Source: Planctomycetaceae bacterium (GTDB taxonomy: Bacteria; Planctomycetota; Planctomycetia; Pirellulales; UBA1268). From it: a stretch of DNA of 37,779 nucleotides. Both the position numbers and the translations under genes were made by a program. Positions 1 through 9,027 of this stretch are shown piece by piece. Position 1 is the first letter of the stretch; each line of letters starts with the position of its first letter. Location: the NCBI GenBank assembly GCA_947449135.1, contig CANFQO010000027.1:1-37779 (forward strand), in the 5' to 3' direction. The notes beneath the pieces were generated by a model. The model had not been told where the DNA came from and ran no database searches. It worked only from the letters and a program-made list of their open reading frames with translations.

Positions 1-931
1 TCTTGTTCCAGAGCAGCCGCAGGAAGCCGAAGGGAAACAGCCGGCCGTTGATCGCCTTGATCCGTGGGTTGTAGTCGAGCAGGCAGAAGACGGTGCCGAT
101 CGGTTTGCCGTTCACTTCGGCCACGAGCGCCAACTCCGGCACGATCAGGTGCCGCAGACTCTCGGCCATGTGCTTGACCTCACCCGACGAGAGCGGGACG
201 AAGCCCCACGTTCCGCCCAGGCTTGAGTTGTAGATGTCGAGAAACATCCGCACCTCTTCGTCGAAACGACTGCGATCGAGCGGTCGGACCTTTACGCCGA
301 ACCGATCTTTCACTCCCTCCACCATCGTCGCCAGCTTGGAGTCGAGGTTGTTGAGCATCGAGATCTCGCCCCAGAAGGCGTAGAGATCCTCGATCTTCCC
401 GAAGCCGTTGGCCTCGACCAGCTTTCCGTACCAGGGCCGGTTGTGCGTCATCATGAAGAAGGGGGGCGTTTCAAAGCCCTCGATGAGCAGTCCGCACTCG
501 TAGTTCAGCGAGGGATTGGCCGGCCCACGGATCGTCGTCATGCCCTGTCCATGCAGCCAATCCTTTGCCGCATCGAACAGGCCGCGAGCCGCTGCCTCGT
601 CGTCATCGCATTCGAAGAAGCCGAAGAAGCCCCGCTGCTCCTTGTACCGTTCGATGTGGCCGGCATTCACGATCGCCGTGATCCGCCCCACATCGCGGCC
701 ACCCCGCGTTGCCAGGAACGAGCGGCTTTTCGACCGCTCATAGAATGGGTGCGGCCGGAACCCGAGCAGTTCCTCCTGGGACATGACGAGCGGCGGCATC
801 CAGCACGGGTCGTCGCGGTAGATCCGCCACGGCAGTTGGATGAACCGCGCCCGCTCCGCGCGGGTGTCCACCGGTCGAACGATGACTTCCGCCAAGGCAG
901 GCTCCATGTCGGGGGTATGCCGTTGCTGCAT
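1..931 (-). CDS. GNAT-like N-acetyltransferase family protein (3' end cut by window edge)
   Basis: The reverse strand reads without a stop from an ATG at 931 to the left edge, about 310 residues. The N-terminus runs MQQRHTPDMEP, followed by IVRPVDTRAERARFIQLPW, and further on by FFGFFECDDDE and NYECGLLIEGFETPP. This matches my memory of a family of roughly 380-residue cytosolic GNAT-related proteins common in Planctomycetes, whose substrate is unknown to me. The C-terminal acetyl-CoA-binding half is partly missing here because the gene runs off the window. The frame stays open upstream of 931, but the ATG at 931 (or the next at 907) gives the usual family N-terminus and leaves a 207-bp divergent promoter region before the next gene. 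The family call is fairly safe; the enzymatic activity is inference. Confidence 0.72.
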   Translation of the reverse strand, partial: MQQRHTPDMEPALAEVIVRPVDTRAERARFIQLPWRIYRDDPCWMPPLVMSQEELLGFRPHPFYERSKSRSFLATRGGRDVGRITAIVNAGHIERYKEQRGFFGFFECDDDEAAARGLFDAAKDWLHGQGMTTIRGPANPSLNYECGLLIEGFETPPFFMMTHNRPWYGKLVEANGFGKIEDLYAFWGEISMLNNLDSKLATMVEGVKDRFGVKVRPLDRSRFDEEVRMFLDIYNSSLGGTWGFVPLSSGEVKHMAESLRHLIVPELALVAEVNGKPIGTVFCLLDYNPRIKAINGRLFPFGFLRLLWNK

Positions 932-1138
932 CGGCTGGAAACCCTGCCCTTGCAGTAATTTCCAGCGTGCGACTGCATCATCTGCCCAGCCGTTAGGGTC
1001 GTCAACGCCGACAGCATCGCCGCCCCTGAAAGTCTGAAACCGCGGCGTCCGATGGTATACTTCAGGCTGGTTTGCACGTTCATCCACGGACGGAACGACA
1101 ACCCGGCAGGATCCGGATTGTTCGGGAGTTGTCCGCCG
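932..1138. promoter_or_regulatory. Divergent intergenic region with a TATACT -10 candidate
   Basis: This 207-bp gap separates the minus-strand GNAT-like gene from the plus-strand epimerase and must hold promoters for both. The plus strand has TATACT at 1056-1061, a 5/6 match to a sigma70 -10 box, but no convincing -35 box at the right distance. No other structure was seen. Confidence 0.3.
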
Positions 1139-2224
1139 ATGATCGCCTCCTCGCATCTTCATCCGTCCACGGCATCGACTGCCGACTGTCTGGTCACGGG
1201 CGCCACCGGATTGGTCGGCAACAACGTCGTCCGCCTGCTGGTCGACCGCAATCAAAGCGTGCGAGTGCTTGTCAGGCCCGGCCAACCGCGGGAATCCAGC
1301 GGATCGACCAGGCAGGGCATTGGCGGCGGAGCGTTCGCGGCCCTCCCGGTCGATGCGGTCGCGGCCGCCCTTCACGACGAGGCCGCGATGCAACGCGCCG
1401 TCGATGGTGCGAGGGTCGTTGTTCATTCCGCGGCGATGGTCCACGTCGGCTGGCGGCACCTCGATGAGATGCGGCACGTCAACGTCGAGGGCACTCGGGT
1501 GGTGGCGCAGGCAGCCCGGCGTGCCGGCGCGAGACTGATCCACGTTTCCAGTGTCGATGCCCTCGGACTGCGCGGCGATGGTGAACCGGCCAACGAGGAG
1601 ACTCCCCCCGGCGGCATGCTCGCTTGCCCCTACGTCGTGACGAAGCGTGAGGCAGAGGCTGCCGTGCTCGCGGAGATCGAGAAGGGACTCGATGCCGTGA
1701 TCGTCAATCCTGTCTACATGATCGGGCCGTGGGACTGGAAGCCGTCAAGCGGCCGGATGCTTCTGGAGGTGGGGGCGGGCCGTGGCCTGTTCGCCCCTCC
1801 GGGCTCCAACGACTTCGTCGATGTCCGCGACGTCGCGCAGGGCATCCTCGCGGCAATGACCCGTGGACAGACCGGCCGTCGCTACATCCTGGGTGGCCAG
1901 CCGCTCTCCTACCTCGACGCCTGGCGGATCTTTGCCCGCGTCTCGGGCCGCATGCAGCCATTAGGCATCGCTCCCTGGCCATTCGTGCACGTGGCCGGCT
2001 GGTGCGGCGATCTCGCCGGCATGCTGTCGCACCGCGAACTGCAGGTGAATTCGGCGGCCACCGGCATGTCGATGCTGCCCCACAACTTCTCCTGTGCGCG
2101 TGCCGAGGCCGAATTAGGCTACGCGAGACGGCCCTTCGAGGCGGCGGCACAAGACGCCTGGGACTGGTTCCTGGGCCACGGCTATGTGCGGGCCCTCCGG
2201 CCGCGGACGGCGCTGGCGCGATAG
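1139..2224 (+). CDS. NAD-dependent epimerase/dehydratase (extended SDR)
   Basis: A 361-aa extended short-chain dehydrogenase/reductase. The N-terminal Rossmann glycine motif is GATGLVG (residues 21-27, GxxGxxG). The catalytic Ser lies in VSSVDALG (about 137-138), and the YxxxK pair is Tyr165/Lys169 in PYVVTKRE. A downstream NPVYMIGPWDWKPS segment is typical of dihydroflavonol-4-reductase and HpnA-like epimerases. It probably uses NAD(P)H to oxidise, reduce or epimerise a sugar-nucleotide or ketone substrate in the cytosol. The sequence resembles the hopanoid-associated HpnA group, but no hopanoid gene is adjacent, so I do not give that symbol. The ATG at 1139 is preferred over one at 1052 because it places the Rossmann fold close to the N-terminus. 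The next gene starts 74 bp downstream. Confidence 0.85.
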   Translation: MIASSHLHPSTASTADCLVTGATGLVGNNVVRLLVDRNQSVRVLVRPGQPRESSGSTRQGIGGGAFAALPVDAVAAALHDEAAMQRAVDGARVVVHSAAMVHVGWRHLDEMRHVNVEGTRVVAQAARRAGARLIHVSSVDALGLRGDGEPANEETPPGGMLACPYVVTKREAEAAVLAEIEKGLDAVIVNPVYMIGPWDWKPSSGRMLLEVGAGRGLFAPPGSNDFVDVRDVAQGILAAMTRGQTGRRYILGGQPLSYLDAWRIFARVSGRMQPLGIAPWPFVHVAGWCGDLAGMLSHRELQVNSAATGMSMLPHNFSCARAEAELGYARRPFEAAAQDAWDWFLGHGYVRALRPRTALAR

Positions 2225-2242
2225 CCGCTGCCCGCGGTACGA

Positions 2243-2271
2243 TTGTCACTGGTTTACTCCCAGTGTCTACC
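2243..2271 (+). promoter_or_regulatory. Candidate promoter/operator before the response regulator
   Basis: TTGTCA at 2243-2248 is a 5/6 -35 match, followed after 17 bp by a poor -10 (TCTACC). The spacer carries a perfect 6-bp inverted repeat, CACTGG (2247-2252) and CCAGTG (2260-2265). A dyad overlapping a promoter suggests autoregulation, but the -10 is weak. Confidence 0.3.
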
Positions 2272-2298
2272 GGTCGCGACACAGCCGCGAGCACTCCC

Positions 2299-3102
2299 AT
2301 GCCGCATATTCTCGTTGTTGAAGACGAAGAGCATCTGGCCATCGGCATCAAATACAACCTTGAAGCAGAGGGCTTCAAGGTGACCACCGTTGGGAACGGC
2401 CAAGCGGCGCTGGCCGCAATCACGACAGCGGATGCTCCGGTCGATCTCGTCGTGCTCGATCTGATGCTGCCGGGCATGAGCGGCTACGCCGTCTGCGAGG
2501 CGATCCGTGACCAGGGTCGCGATACGCCAGTCGTGATGCTGACCGCACGGACGCTCGTGGAGGACCGGATCCGCGGTTTTGATGCCGGCACGGATGTCTA
2601 TCTGCAGAAGCCGTTCGATCTCGATGAACTGCTGTCGATCGTTCGCAACCTGCTCGGCCGACAGGTCCGCCATGGTCGGCCGCCAGTCGCAGCCCAGGGG
2701 GATGACGACGAGAAAGTGAGTGCGGCTGTGGGCGGAGCGGTCTATCGCTTCGGCGATGCCGCGGTGAACTTCGACACCTGGGAGGCAAGCAGTGGCGACA
2801 AGCCGGTACGGCTTACGAATCTGGAGATGAAATTGCTGAGGTATCTGGTCGAGCACGAGGGCACGGTATCGTCCCGCAGCGACCTCCTCAAAAAGGTCTG
2901 GGGCATGGCCCGTGCGCCCGCCACGCGGACGGTCGACACGTTCATGCTCAACCTCCGCAAGTATTTCGAGGCCGATCCGGCCCGGCCGGTGCACTTCCTC
3001 TCGGTCCGTGGCATGGGCTACCGGTTCGTGAAAGGCAAGCCGGTCTTACCTGCCCAGGAGCGCGGCGGCGGCGATGCCGGGGTCGGGGCTCCGCAGGAGT
3101 GA
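2299..3102 (+). CDS. OmpR/PhoB-family response regulator
   Basis: A 267-aa two-domain transcription factor. Receiver domain, residues 1-125: acidic pocket VVEDEE, phospho-acceptor Asp54 in VVLDLMLPGM, Thr82 in MLTART, Lys104 in YLQKPF. The usual GADDY is GTDVY here, a mild deviation. A charged linker (about 126-145) leads to a winged-helix DNA-binding domain (about 146-255) containing LTNLEMKLLRYLVEHEG and ending FLSVRGMGYRFV. It should bind tandem promoter sites when phosphorylated. No kinase is adjacent. The nearest is the orphan sensor kinase at 13269-14234, a plausible but unproven partner. The start at ATG 2299 gives the canonical N-terminus; an in-frame extension upstream overlaps the epimerase and was discarded. 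The 3' end overlaps trpC by 57 bp on the opposite strand. Confidence 0.93.
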   Translation: MPHILVVEDEEHLAIGIKYNLEAEGFKVTTVGNGQAALAAITTADAPVDLVVLDLMLPGMSGYAVCEAIRDQGRDTPVVMLTARTLVEDRIRGFDAGTDVYLQKPFDLDELLSIVRNLLGRQVRHGRPPVAAQGDDDEKVSAAVGGAVYRFGDAAVNFDTWEASSGDKPVRLTNLEMKLLRYLVEHEGTVSSRSDLLKKVWGMARAPATRTVDTFMLNLRKYFEADPARPVHFLSVRGMGYRFVKGKPVLPAQERGGGDAGVGAPQE

Positions 3103-3828
3103 TTCGCCGACGAGCATCGCGCCGATGCCTGCCTGCTCCAACCGCTCCACGTCGGCCCGATTGCGGATGCCACTCTCCGCCACGACGACACAGTCGGCCG
3201 GCACACGGTCGCAGAGTCGGAGGACGTGGTCGAGGTCGGTCTTCATCGTATGCAGATCACGATTGTTGATACCGATGAGGGTAGCGCCGATGTCCAGCAC
3301 GCGGTCGAGATGCTCCTCCGAGTGCAGTTCCACCAGCGGTGTCATGCCCAGATCGAGAATGTCGCGGTAGAGGCTCCGCAGGTGGCAGTCGTCGAGGCAC
3401 TCGGCGATGAGGAGCACCGCATCGGCCCCGTGCGCCCGCGCCTCAAGCACCTGATAGCGGTCGACGACAAACTCCTTCCGCAACACGGGCAGTGGCACGG
3501 CCACGCGAGCCGACTCGAGATCGACCAGGCTGCCACCAAACCCGACGGCATCCGTGAGCACGGAGAGCGCCGCGGCCCCGGCGGCCGCATACCCGCGGAC
3601 GATCTCCTCGATCGTGGCGTCAGGACGAAGCTCCCCGGCGGACGGACTCTTTCGCTTGAATTCGGCGATGAGTCTGATCGCCCCAGGAGCAGCGACCGCC
3701 GCGAAGAAGTCGCGGACCGGCGGCGCCACCGCCAGTCGGCCCTCGAGGGCCGCTGTCGGCACGCGTTCGCGTGCGAATTCGACCTCACGATGCTTTCGGG
3801 CCACGATCTTTTCGAGCAGGGTCGACAT
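3046..3828 (-). CDS. trpC: Indole-3-glycerol phosphate synthase
   Basis: A 260-aa monofunctional TrpC of standard (beta/alpha)8 length. It catalyses ring closure of CdRP to indole-3-glycerol phosphate in tryptophan synthesis, in the cytosol. Visible family motifs are IAEFKRKSPS (54-63, with the catalytic Glu56/Lys58 region), GFGGS (96-100), VLRKEF with Lys118, GINNRDL (about 187-192), and VAESGI (216-221) of the phosphate-binding end. The ATG at 3828 gives the usual MSTLLEKIVARKHREV start. No other trp gene is adjacent; a TrpG/PabA-type glutaminase lies 30 kb away, so the pathway is dispersed. The last 57 bp overlap the 3' end of the response regulator gene on the other strand. Confidence 0.96.
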   Translation of the reverse strand: MSTLLEKIVARKHREVEFARERVPTAALEGRLAVAPPVRDFFAAVAAPGAIRLIAEFKRKSPSAGELRPDATIEEIVRGYAAAGAAALSVLTDAVGFGGSLVDLESARVAVPLPVLRKEFVVDRYQVLEARAHGADAVLLIAECLDDCHLRSLYRDILDLGMTPLVELHSEEHLDRVLDIGATLIGINNRDLHTMKTDLDHVLRLCDRVPADCVVVAESGIRNRADVERLEQAGIGAMLVGESLLRSPDPGIAAAALLGR

Positions 3829-3898
3829 CGGGACAGCGGTTTCCGGCAGTGAAAGGGGATGTGTTGGTCGGCCTGATTCTATCATCGCCCTCACCCAT

Positions 3899-5230
3899 TC
3901 ACACCTCCGCCAGCGGCTCCGTCGCATCGCCAAACGATTGTTCGCGGCGGCCCATGGTGTCCATCATCGAGAGGTAGAGCCGGCACAGTTGTCGATTCTC
4001 AGCCTTCGAGTAGTCGAGCACGCGGCCCGAATTGATCCGACCGCCAGCGCTGCCGAGCACCGCAACCGGCAACTGGTCGTTATCGTGCTTGGAGCCGGCC
4101 ATCATGCTCGAGCAGATCATGACCATCGAGTTGTCGAGCGCCGTCCGGCCCCCCTCGTCGATCGCATCAAGCCTGCGGGCGACGTGGGCCAATTGCTCCA
4201 TGAAGAATTGGTTGACTTTCAGCCAGTCGTCGTTGTCGGAGTGCGAAAGCAGGTGGTGGATCATGTAGTCGATGCCTTGCGCGGGATCGTCGGCACGCGG
4301 CAGGTTCGGGAACCGCAGGGCCGAATGGTCGTTGTTGAGCTTGAGTGTGACGATCCGCGTGGTATCGGTCTGGAAGGCGAGCACGAGGATGTCGCACATC
4401 AGCCGCATGTGCTCAGCAATGTCCTGTGGGATGCCATCGGCAGGCCTGGGCATGTCTGGCTTGTTCAGCGTCGGCTTCCAACCCTGGAGCTCCCCCCGCT
4501 CTCCTGCGGTGGCTATCCGCTGTTCGACATCGCGGACGCTCTCGAGGTATTCGTCGAGTTTGCGGCGATCGGCGGCGCTGATTCGCCGTCGCAGATCTCC
4601 GGCCTCCTCGATGACGGCGTCAAGGACACTTTCGTCCCCCTTCTCCGTGCCCTCCTTGAAGAGCCGGTCGAAGGCGAGGGCCGGATAGAGCTCCAGCGGC
4701 GTCGGCGTCGTCGGCGAACTCCACGAGATGTGGGAGCTGTAGAGCATCGAGTAGTTTTTGTGCACTGAGGGGTTCGACTTCTCGCAGCCGAGCACGAGGC
4801 TCGGCACCTTCGTCGAACGGCCGTATGACTGGGCGATCAATTGGTCGAAACTCGTGCCGGAGCGGATGTCGCCGCCGGAGGCCAGTGGTGCGCCGGAGAG
4901 GAGGTTGCCCGTCTGCGAGCTGTGGATGTTGCCCTTTCTCGCCTGCTCGTTGTAGAGCCCCTTCACGAAGAGCAGCTTCTCGCGGAAGCCGGCGATTGGC
5001 TCGAGCACCTTGCCGAGCTTCATGTCGGCCCCCGATCCCTCGGCCCACCATTCCTTCGAATGGAAGCCGTTGCCCGCAAAGAGAACGGCCAACCGCACCG
5101 GCGGCTCGCTTCCAACGGCCCCCGGCTTTGCCTCGTCACCCCAGACGGCGAGCGACTCCATCCAGGGCAGCGCGATGGTGACACCCAGCCCGCGGAGCAT
5201 CGCGCGTCGCGTGAAACGGTGGTTGGTCAT
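3899..5230 (-). CDS. DUF1552 family exported protein
   Basis: A 443-aa protein of the DUF1552 family, found largely in Planctomycetes and Verrucomicrobia. The N-terminus MTNHRFTRRAMLRGLGVTIA looks like a twin-arginine signal (RRAMLRG), so export of a folded protein is likely. The mature part contains the family stretches VLFAGNGFHSKEWW, LNNDHSALRFPNL and a near-C-terminal NRQLCRLYLSMMDTMG. The function is not established. It lies 48 bp downstream of the giant cytochrome/PSD gene on the same strand. That pairing recurs in planctomycete genomes and suggests one periplasmic oxidative system, perhaps acting on polymeric substrates. Confidence 0.9.
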   Translation of the reverse strand: MTNHRFTRRAMLRGLGVTIALPWMESLAVWGDEAKPGAVGSEPPVRLAVLFAGNGFHSKEWWAEGSGADMKLGKVLEPIAGFREKLLFVKGLYNEQARKGNIHSSQTGNLLSGAPLASGGDIRSGTSFDQLIAQSYGRSTKVPSLVLGCEKSNPSVHKNYSMLYSSHISWSSPTTPTPLELYPALAFDRLFKEGTEKGDESVLDAVIEEAGDLRRRISAADRRKLDEYLESVRDVEQRIATAGERGELQGWKPTLNKPDMPRPADGIPQDIAEHMRLMCDILVLAFQTDTTRIVTLKLNNDHSALRFPNLPRADDPAQGIDYMIHHLLSHSDNDDWLKVNQFFMEQLAHVARRLDAIDEGGRTALDNSMVMICSSMMAGSKHDNDQLPVAVLGSAGGRINSGRVLDYSKAENRQLCRLYLSMMDTMGRREQSFGDATEPLAEV

Positions 5231-5278
5231 ACGTGGTCCCTCCCATGATGGCCGTCATCGCGGCTCCAGCGCAGCATT

Positions 5279-8200
5279 CTACTCGGTCGTGAGTTCGTCA
5301 GCGTGTGCGGCGTCCTGCCCGCGGATCTCGCGAAATTGCCGGCTCGATACGATCGCCTCGATCGCCACGTGGACGCGGTGGCCATTGGCCGCCAGCGTCG
5401 CCTGAATCTCGTCGAGCAGCGGCTCATCGGAGAGTTGCACCGATCGGCCCAGAGCGTAGCCCAAAAGCTTGCGGCAGAACTGCCGCTCGAATGCGTCGCG
5501 GCGGTCGTTGAGCAGGTAGCTGCGGAGCCCCTCGGGGCCTTCGATCGGCGTGCCGTCCATGAGCGTCGTGGCGGCGTCGATCGGATGGCCAGCAGCGTCC
5601 TGCGTGCGGAACCTCCCGATGGCGTCGTATGTCTCGAGCGCGAATCCAAATGGATCGATCCGCATGTGGCACTTTGCGCACGCGGCATCACTCGAATGCC
5701 TTGCGATCAGCTGTCGCTCGGTGAGACCCTCGGGCACAGTCTCCGCCAACAGCGGCACGTTCTTGGGTGGCTTGGGCAGCTTCTCGCCCAGGATCACCTC
5801 GCTGAGCCAGTTGCCTCGCAGGATCGGGCTGGTCCGCGATGCCCCCGCCTGCGTCGCGAGCGTGGTGGCGAGTCCGAGGATGCCACCGCGGCCATGCTGT
5901 CGCACCCCGTCGACTCGCCGCCACTGCGGGCCCGCAACTCCAACGATGGAATAGTGCTTCGCAAGGTCTTCGTTCAGGAACGTGTGGTCAGCGTCGACCA
6001 GCGACAGGATCGAGCGATCGTTCTGGAAGAAGTCGGCGAGGAATAGGATCGTCTCCTCCTGCATGGCCCCGCGCAGGGCCGCGAACGTGGGGAACACCTC
6101 CTCACTCTTCTCGTCGTGCTCGGCGAAGCCGTGGACGTGGAGCCACTGCGTGCCGAATTCCTCAGCGAGCCGCCGCGACTTCCCGTCATGAAGCATCCGC
6201 CGCGTCTGGGCGAGAAGGGTCTCGGGCTCGTGCAACCGCCCAGCCGCGGCCATCTGCAAAAGCTCCGGGTCGGGCAGCGACGACCAAAGGAAATAACTCA
6301 GCCGCGTCGCCAGCTCGGCATCGCTCACCGGCTGAGGCCCAGCCCCCAGCCCCGGCGACTCCGCCTTGTAGAGGAAGGCCGGGGACACGAGCACGCGGGC
6401 GAGCGTCAGGGCGAAGGCCTGCTCGTGCGGGAGATCATCGCGGCGGAGTTCGGCATACAGATCGCGGAGTTCCCGCATCTCTTTCGGATGAAGCGGCCTT
6501 CGGTAGGCCCGTGCCGCGAAGTCGACGAGCCTCTCAAGATGGAGTGGCTCAGCAGCGGACATTCGTTGCAGGAAGGCCGCGGCTCGGGCCTCGAGCGCCG
6601 GTCGCAACGATGTGAACGAATTGACGATGTCGTTGCGATCCTGCGACGCGTAGCCCAAGAGCTGCTCGTACGCATCGACCAGCTCCACCGGCTCCTGGCT
6701 GATGAAGAGCAACTCGTCCCAGAGCCTGTCGAGCTCTTGTCCCTGTGGTTCGTCGAGCATGAGCCTTCGCAGCTGATCATCCTCCCGGTAGAAGAGGTTG
6801 AACGTGATGACCTCGTCGACCGGCACGATCCGGGCGTAACAGAGGGCCTTCGGGAAGAGACCGCGGAAGTCGTCGCATGCAGACTCGAAGCGTCGCCAGG
6901 CGGCGGAGTCTTTGCGGGCCACCACCGGCTCGGACGGACTCACAGCGTCTTCCCTTGCAGGCAGGTCGTCGCCGGCAAGGACGCCGGCCTGCAGTTGCAC
7001 GTCAGCTTCGGTCCCGGCCTGCGGATGGATTGAGCCCGCCGTCACCAACTCGTAGCCCACGGCGAGTTCAGCCGGAATCGTGACTCTGAAAGCAGCGGGG
7101 GCCTTCCCGCAGAGATCTGTGGAAGCAACCGGCAGCCCCTCTGGATGCCGACCAAAGAGCTTGGGATCGATGCCCACGGTCTCGCCACCGCCGTCGCCAG
7201 CGTCTCCTCCCTCCGCATCGGCGTGCAGATCGATGCGGGCCAGCAGCGGCCCGGTGGCGGAGAGAAGGGTGCGGCGAAGATCGACATCGGGCGAGTCCTT
7301 CGGCAGATCCGCTTCGCTTCCTCTCAACAGACTTTCGATTTCGGAGGCCAGCAGACCTCGGTCCCCCAACTCGGCTGCCGCCATCCAACGGGCCAGCAGC
7401 GATCCGTCGGGAACAGTCCAGACGGTGTGCGGTGCATCGGCCTCTGGTGCGACGACACGGAGGTACGTGAGCCAGCCGGAAAGCACTCGCGGATCGACGG
7501 CGTGCTTCTGCGACAGTTCCGCAATCACGGCCTCGGCTCTCTCAGCGTTGTCGGCGCCGTTGGGTTTGATCGGCGGCTCGATCGCCGCGGCCTCGGCCGC
7601 GGCCGCAAGGCACTGCGAGGCGGTCGCAGCGACCCGCTTCCGCTGCGAGGCAAGCGCGGACACCATCGGCCGCACGAGCCGCAGCGGCAGGTCGGCCCGA
7701 CCGGGGGCCACGAGCCGTGGGTTTTCCCACACGAAGAAGTCCTGGTCGCAGCCGTCACCGGCATCGGTGGTGGTGAGAAACAGCGTGATCTCTTTCACAC
7801 CCTCCGGCACCGCGAGTTTCACTCGAAACTCCTGCCGCTCCACCAGCGGCGTGACCGCCTCCATCCACGAAGCCGGACCATCGGGCCGGCCAAACTGCCT
7901 GGCGATCTGGCCGACGTGGTTGAATTTCCAGACAGCGTCCTGCCACCGTGCGACGAATGCGGTGACATCGGCGGAGGTTTCAGGAGTTGCGGTGCTCCAG
8001 CGAGCCCGCAGCGAGTCGAGGATCAATGAAGGTCCGGCAGTTGGCCGAGTCAGCGCCAGCCACAGCGCGGCCAGATATTTTGGATTCAAACCCTGGTTAC
8101 GCGCCACGTCCGCAACCGCATCGGCCCGTTGCTTCAGCCGTTCCCGTTCGGCAAGGGTCGTGTGCAGGTATTTTTCTGTCGGCAAAAATCCCTCGTGGCC

Positions 8201-8986
8201 CGTGTCGAGCCTGATCCCCTGCTCGACGGTCGTCTGCGCCGCGGCGGCGGCAGTATCGAGCGGCTGTGTGAATCGCCCGTAGAAGTCACGCAGTCGGGCA
8301 AGTGCCTCGTCGGTCCAGTCGCGGCGGGAGTCTCCTTTGGAAAACCGGAGGCCATCGGGCAGCAACACGGCGTGATCGGCCACTGCCTTCGCGGCGTCGA
8401 GATACTTGGTCACAAGCGCCGGCGACATCACCAGCGACTGCCCCGTGTTCGTAAAGCCTTCGCCAGCCCCGCCATCAGCGGGAAACTCGTCTGCGGGATC
8501 GAGCGTGCTGACACCGGTGAGGTCGCGGATCGTCCAGGTGTATTCCGCGTTGTTGAGCCGCCGGAGCACGACACGGCCTGGGTCGCCGGCATGCACAACC
8601 GCTTCAGCGGCGAGAAACGCCCGCAGCCCCTGCCGCAACGATTCCCGTTCGGCCTCAGTCGGCTGATCGGCGTCGGGCGGCGGCATCTGTCCGTCGGCGA
8701 CAACCTCGGCCACACGCTGCCACATATTCATCCGCGCTCGCATGTCGGCAAGCGTGTCGAACGACGCCAAGTCGACGTCGCCCTCGACGACGCCACCGGC
8801 ATGGCAGTCGTGGCAATACCGGATCAGGAGCGGTCCAACCCGTAGAGCAAACGCCGCGTGGGCATCATCGGCAGCCGAGGCCGTTCCACTCGGGCCTGCC
8901 GCCATCAGCGACAAGCAGGCGGCGAACGCACATCGAATCCACCGGACTCCGCATGGCTGGCAGTTGGCGAAAGGGTGGGCTCGCAT
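5279..8986 (-). CDS. Giant planctomycete cytochrome c protein (PSCyt1-PSD3-PSD5-PSD4-PSCyt3-PSD2)
   Basis: A 1235-aa exported protein with a signal peptide at about residues 15-39. PSCyt1 (about 45-110) carries a haem c motif CHDCH (Cys58-His62). PSD3/DUF1587 (about 118-190) begins VVLRRLNNAEYTWTIRDLTG. A long insertion (about 190-810) follows. PSD5/DUF1595 (about 815-877) contains FAARAYRRPLHP. PSD4/DUF1592 (about 886-1013) contains ATRLSYFLWSSLPD. PSCyt3/DUF1588 (about 1030-1130) carries the second haem-type motif CAKCH (1103-1107). PSD2/DUF1585 (about 1145-1225) forms the C-terminus. It is probably a periplasmic or membrane-associated electron-transfer protein working with the DUF1552 protein encoded next. 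Common relatives are about 700-900 aa, so this is a long form. Part of the insertion (KEITLFLTTTDAGDG) looks like a beta-rich, carbohydrate-binding-type module, which is inference. The substrate is unknown. Confidence 0.92.
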   Translation of the reverse strand: MRAHPFANCQPCGVRWIRCAFAACLSLMAAGPSGTASAADDAHAAFALRVGPLLIRYCHDCHAGGVVEGDVDLASFDTLADMRARMNMWQRVAEVVADGQMPPPDADQPTEAERESLRQGLRAFLAAEAVVHAGDPGRVVLRRLNNAEYTWTIRDLTGVSTLDPADEFPADGGAGEGFTNTGQSLVMSPALVTKYLDAAKAVADHAVLLPDGLRFSKGDSRRDWTDEALARLRDFYGRFTQPLDTAAAAAQTTVEQGIRLDTGHEGFLPTEKYLHTTLAERERLKQRADAVADVARNQGLNPKYLAALWLALTRPTAGPSLILDSLRARWSTATPETSADVTAFVARWQDAVWKFNHVGQIARQFGRPDGPASWMEAVTPLVERQEFRVKLAVPEGVKEITLFLTTTDAGDGCDQDFFVWENPRLVAPGRADLPLRLVRPMVSALASQRKRVAATASQCLAAAAEAAAIEPPIKPNGADNAERAEAVIAELSQKHAVDPRVLSGWLTYLRVVAPEADAPHTVWTVPDGSLLARWMAAAELGDRGLLASEIESLLRGSEADLPKDSPDVDLRRTLLSATGPLLARIDLHADAEGGDAGDGGGETVGIDPKLFGRHPEGLPVASTDLCGKAPAAFRVTIPAELAVGYELVTAGSIHPQAGTEADVQLQAGVLAGDDLPAREDAVSPSEPVVARKDSAAWRRFESACDDFRGLFPKALCYARIVPVDEVITFNLFYREDDQLRRLMLDEPQGQELDRLWDELLFISQEPVELVDAYEQLLGYASQDRNDIVNSFTSLRPALEARAAAFLQRMSAAEPLHLERLVDFAARAYRRPLHPKEMRELRDLYAELRRDDLPHEQAFALTLARVLVSPAFLYKAESPGLGAGPQPVSDAELATRLSYFLWSSLPDPELLQMAAAGRLHEPETLLAQTRRMLHDGKSRRLAEEFGTQWLHVHGFAEHDEKSEEVFPTFAALRGAMQEETILFLADFFQNDRSILSLVDADHTFLNEDLAKHYSIVGVAGPQWRRVDGVRQHGRGGILGLATTLATQAGASRTSPILRGNWLSEVILGEKLPKPPKNVPLLAETVPEGLTERQLIARHSSDAACAKCHMRIDPFGFALETYDAIGRFRTQDAAGHPIDAATTLMDGTPIEGPEGLRSYLLNDRRDAFERQFCRKLLGYALGRSVQLSDEPLLDEIQATLAANGHRVHVAIEAIVSSRQFREIRGQDAAHADELTTE

Positions 8987-9027
8987 GCAAACCTCCCAGC
9001 CACTTCCAAGGGCTTACTTCCAAGCGC

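Noticed and set aside
667-1101. Minus-strand 144-codon frame overlapping the GNAT-like gene
   Set aside because: It is another frame of the same strand; the GNAT-like frame has family motifs and this one is Ser/Arg-rich noise.
1729-2298. In-frame upstream extension of the response regulator
   Set aside because: It overlaps the epimerase gene in another frame and is Arg/Pro-rich; the receiver domain starts exactly at the ATG at 2299.
3554-4768. Plus-strand frame of 404 codons opposite DUF1552 and trpC
   Set aside because: It spans parts of two clear minus-strand genes and has no recognisable motif.
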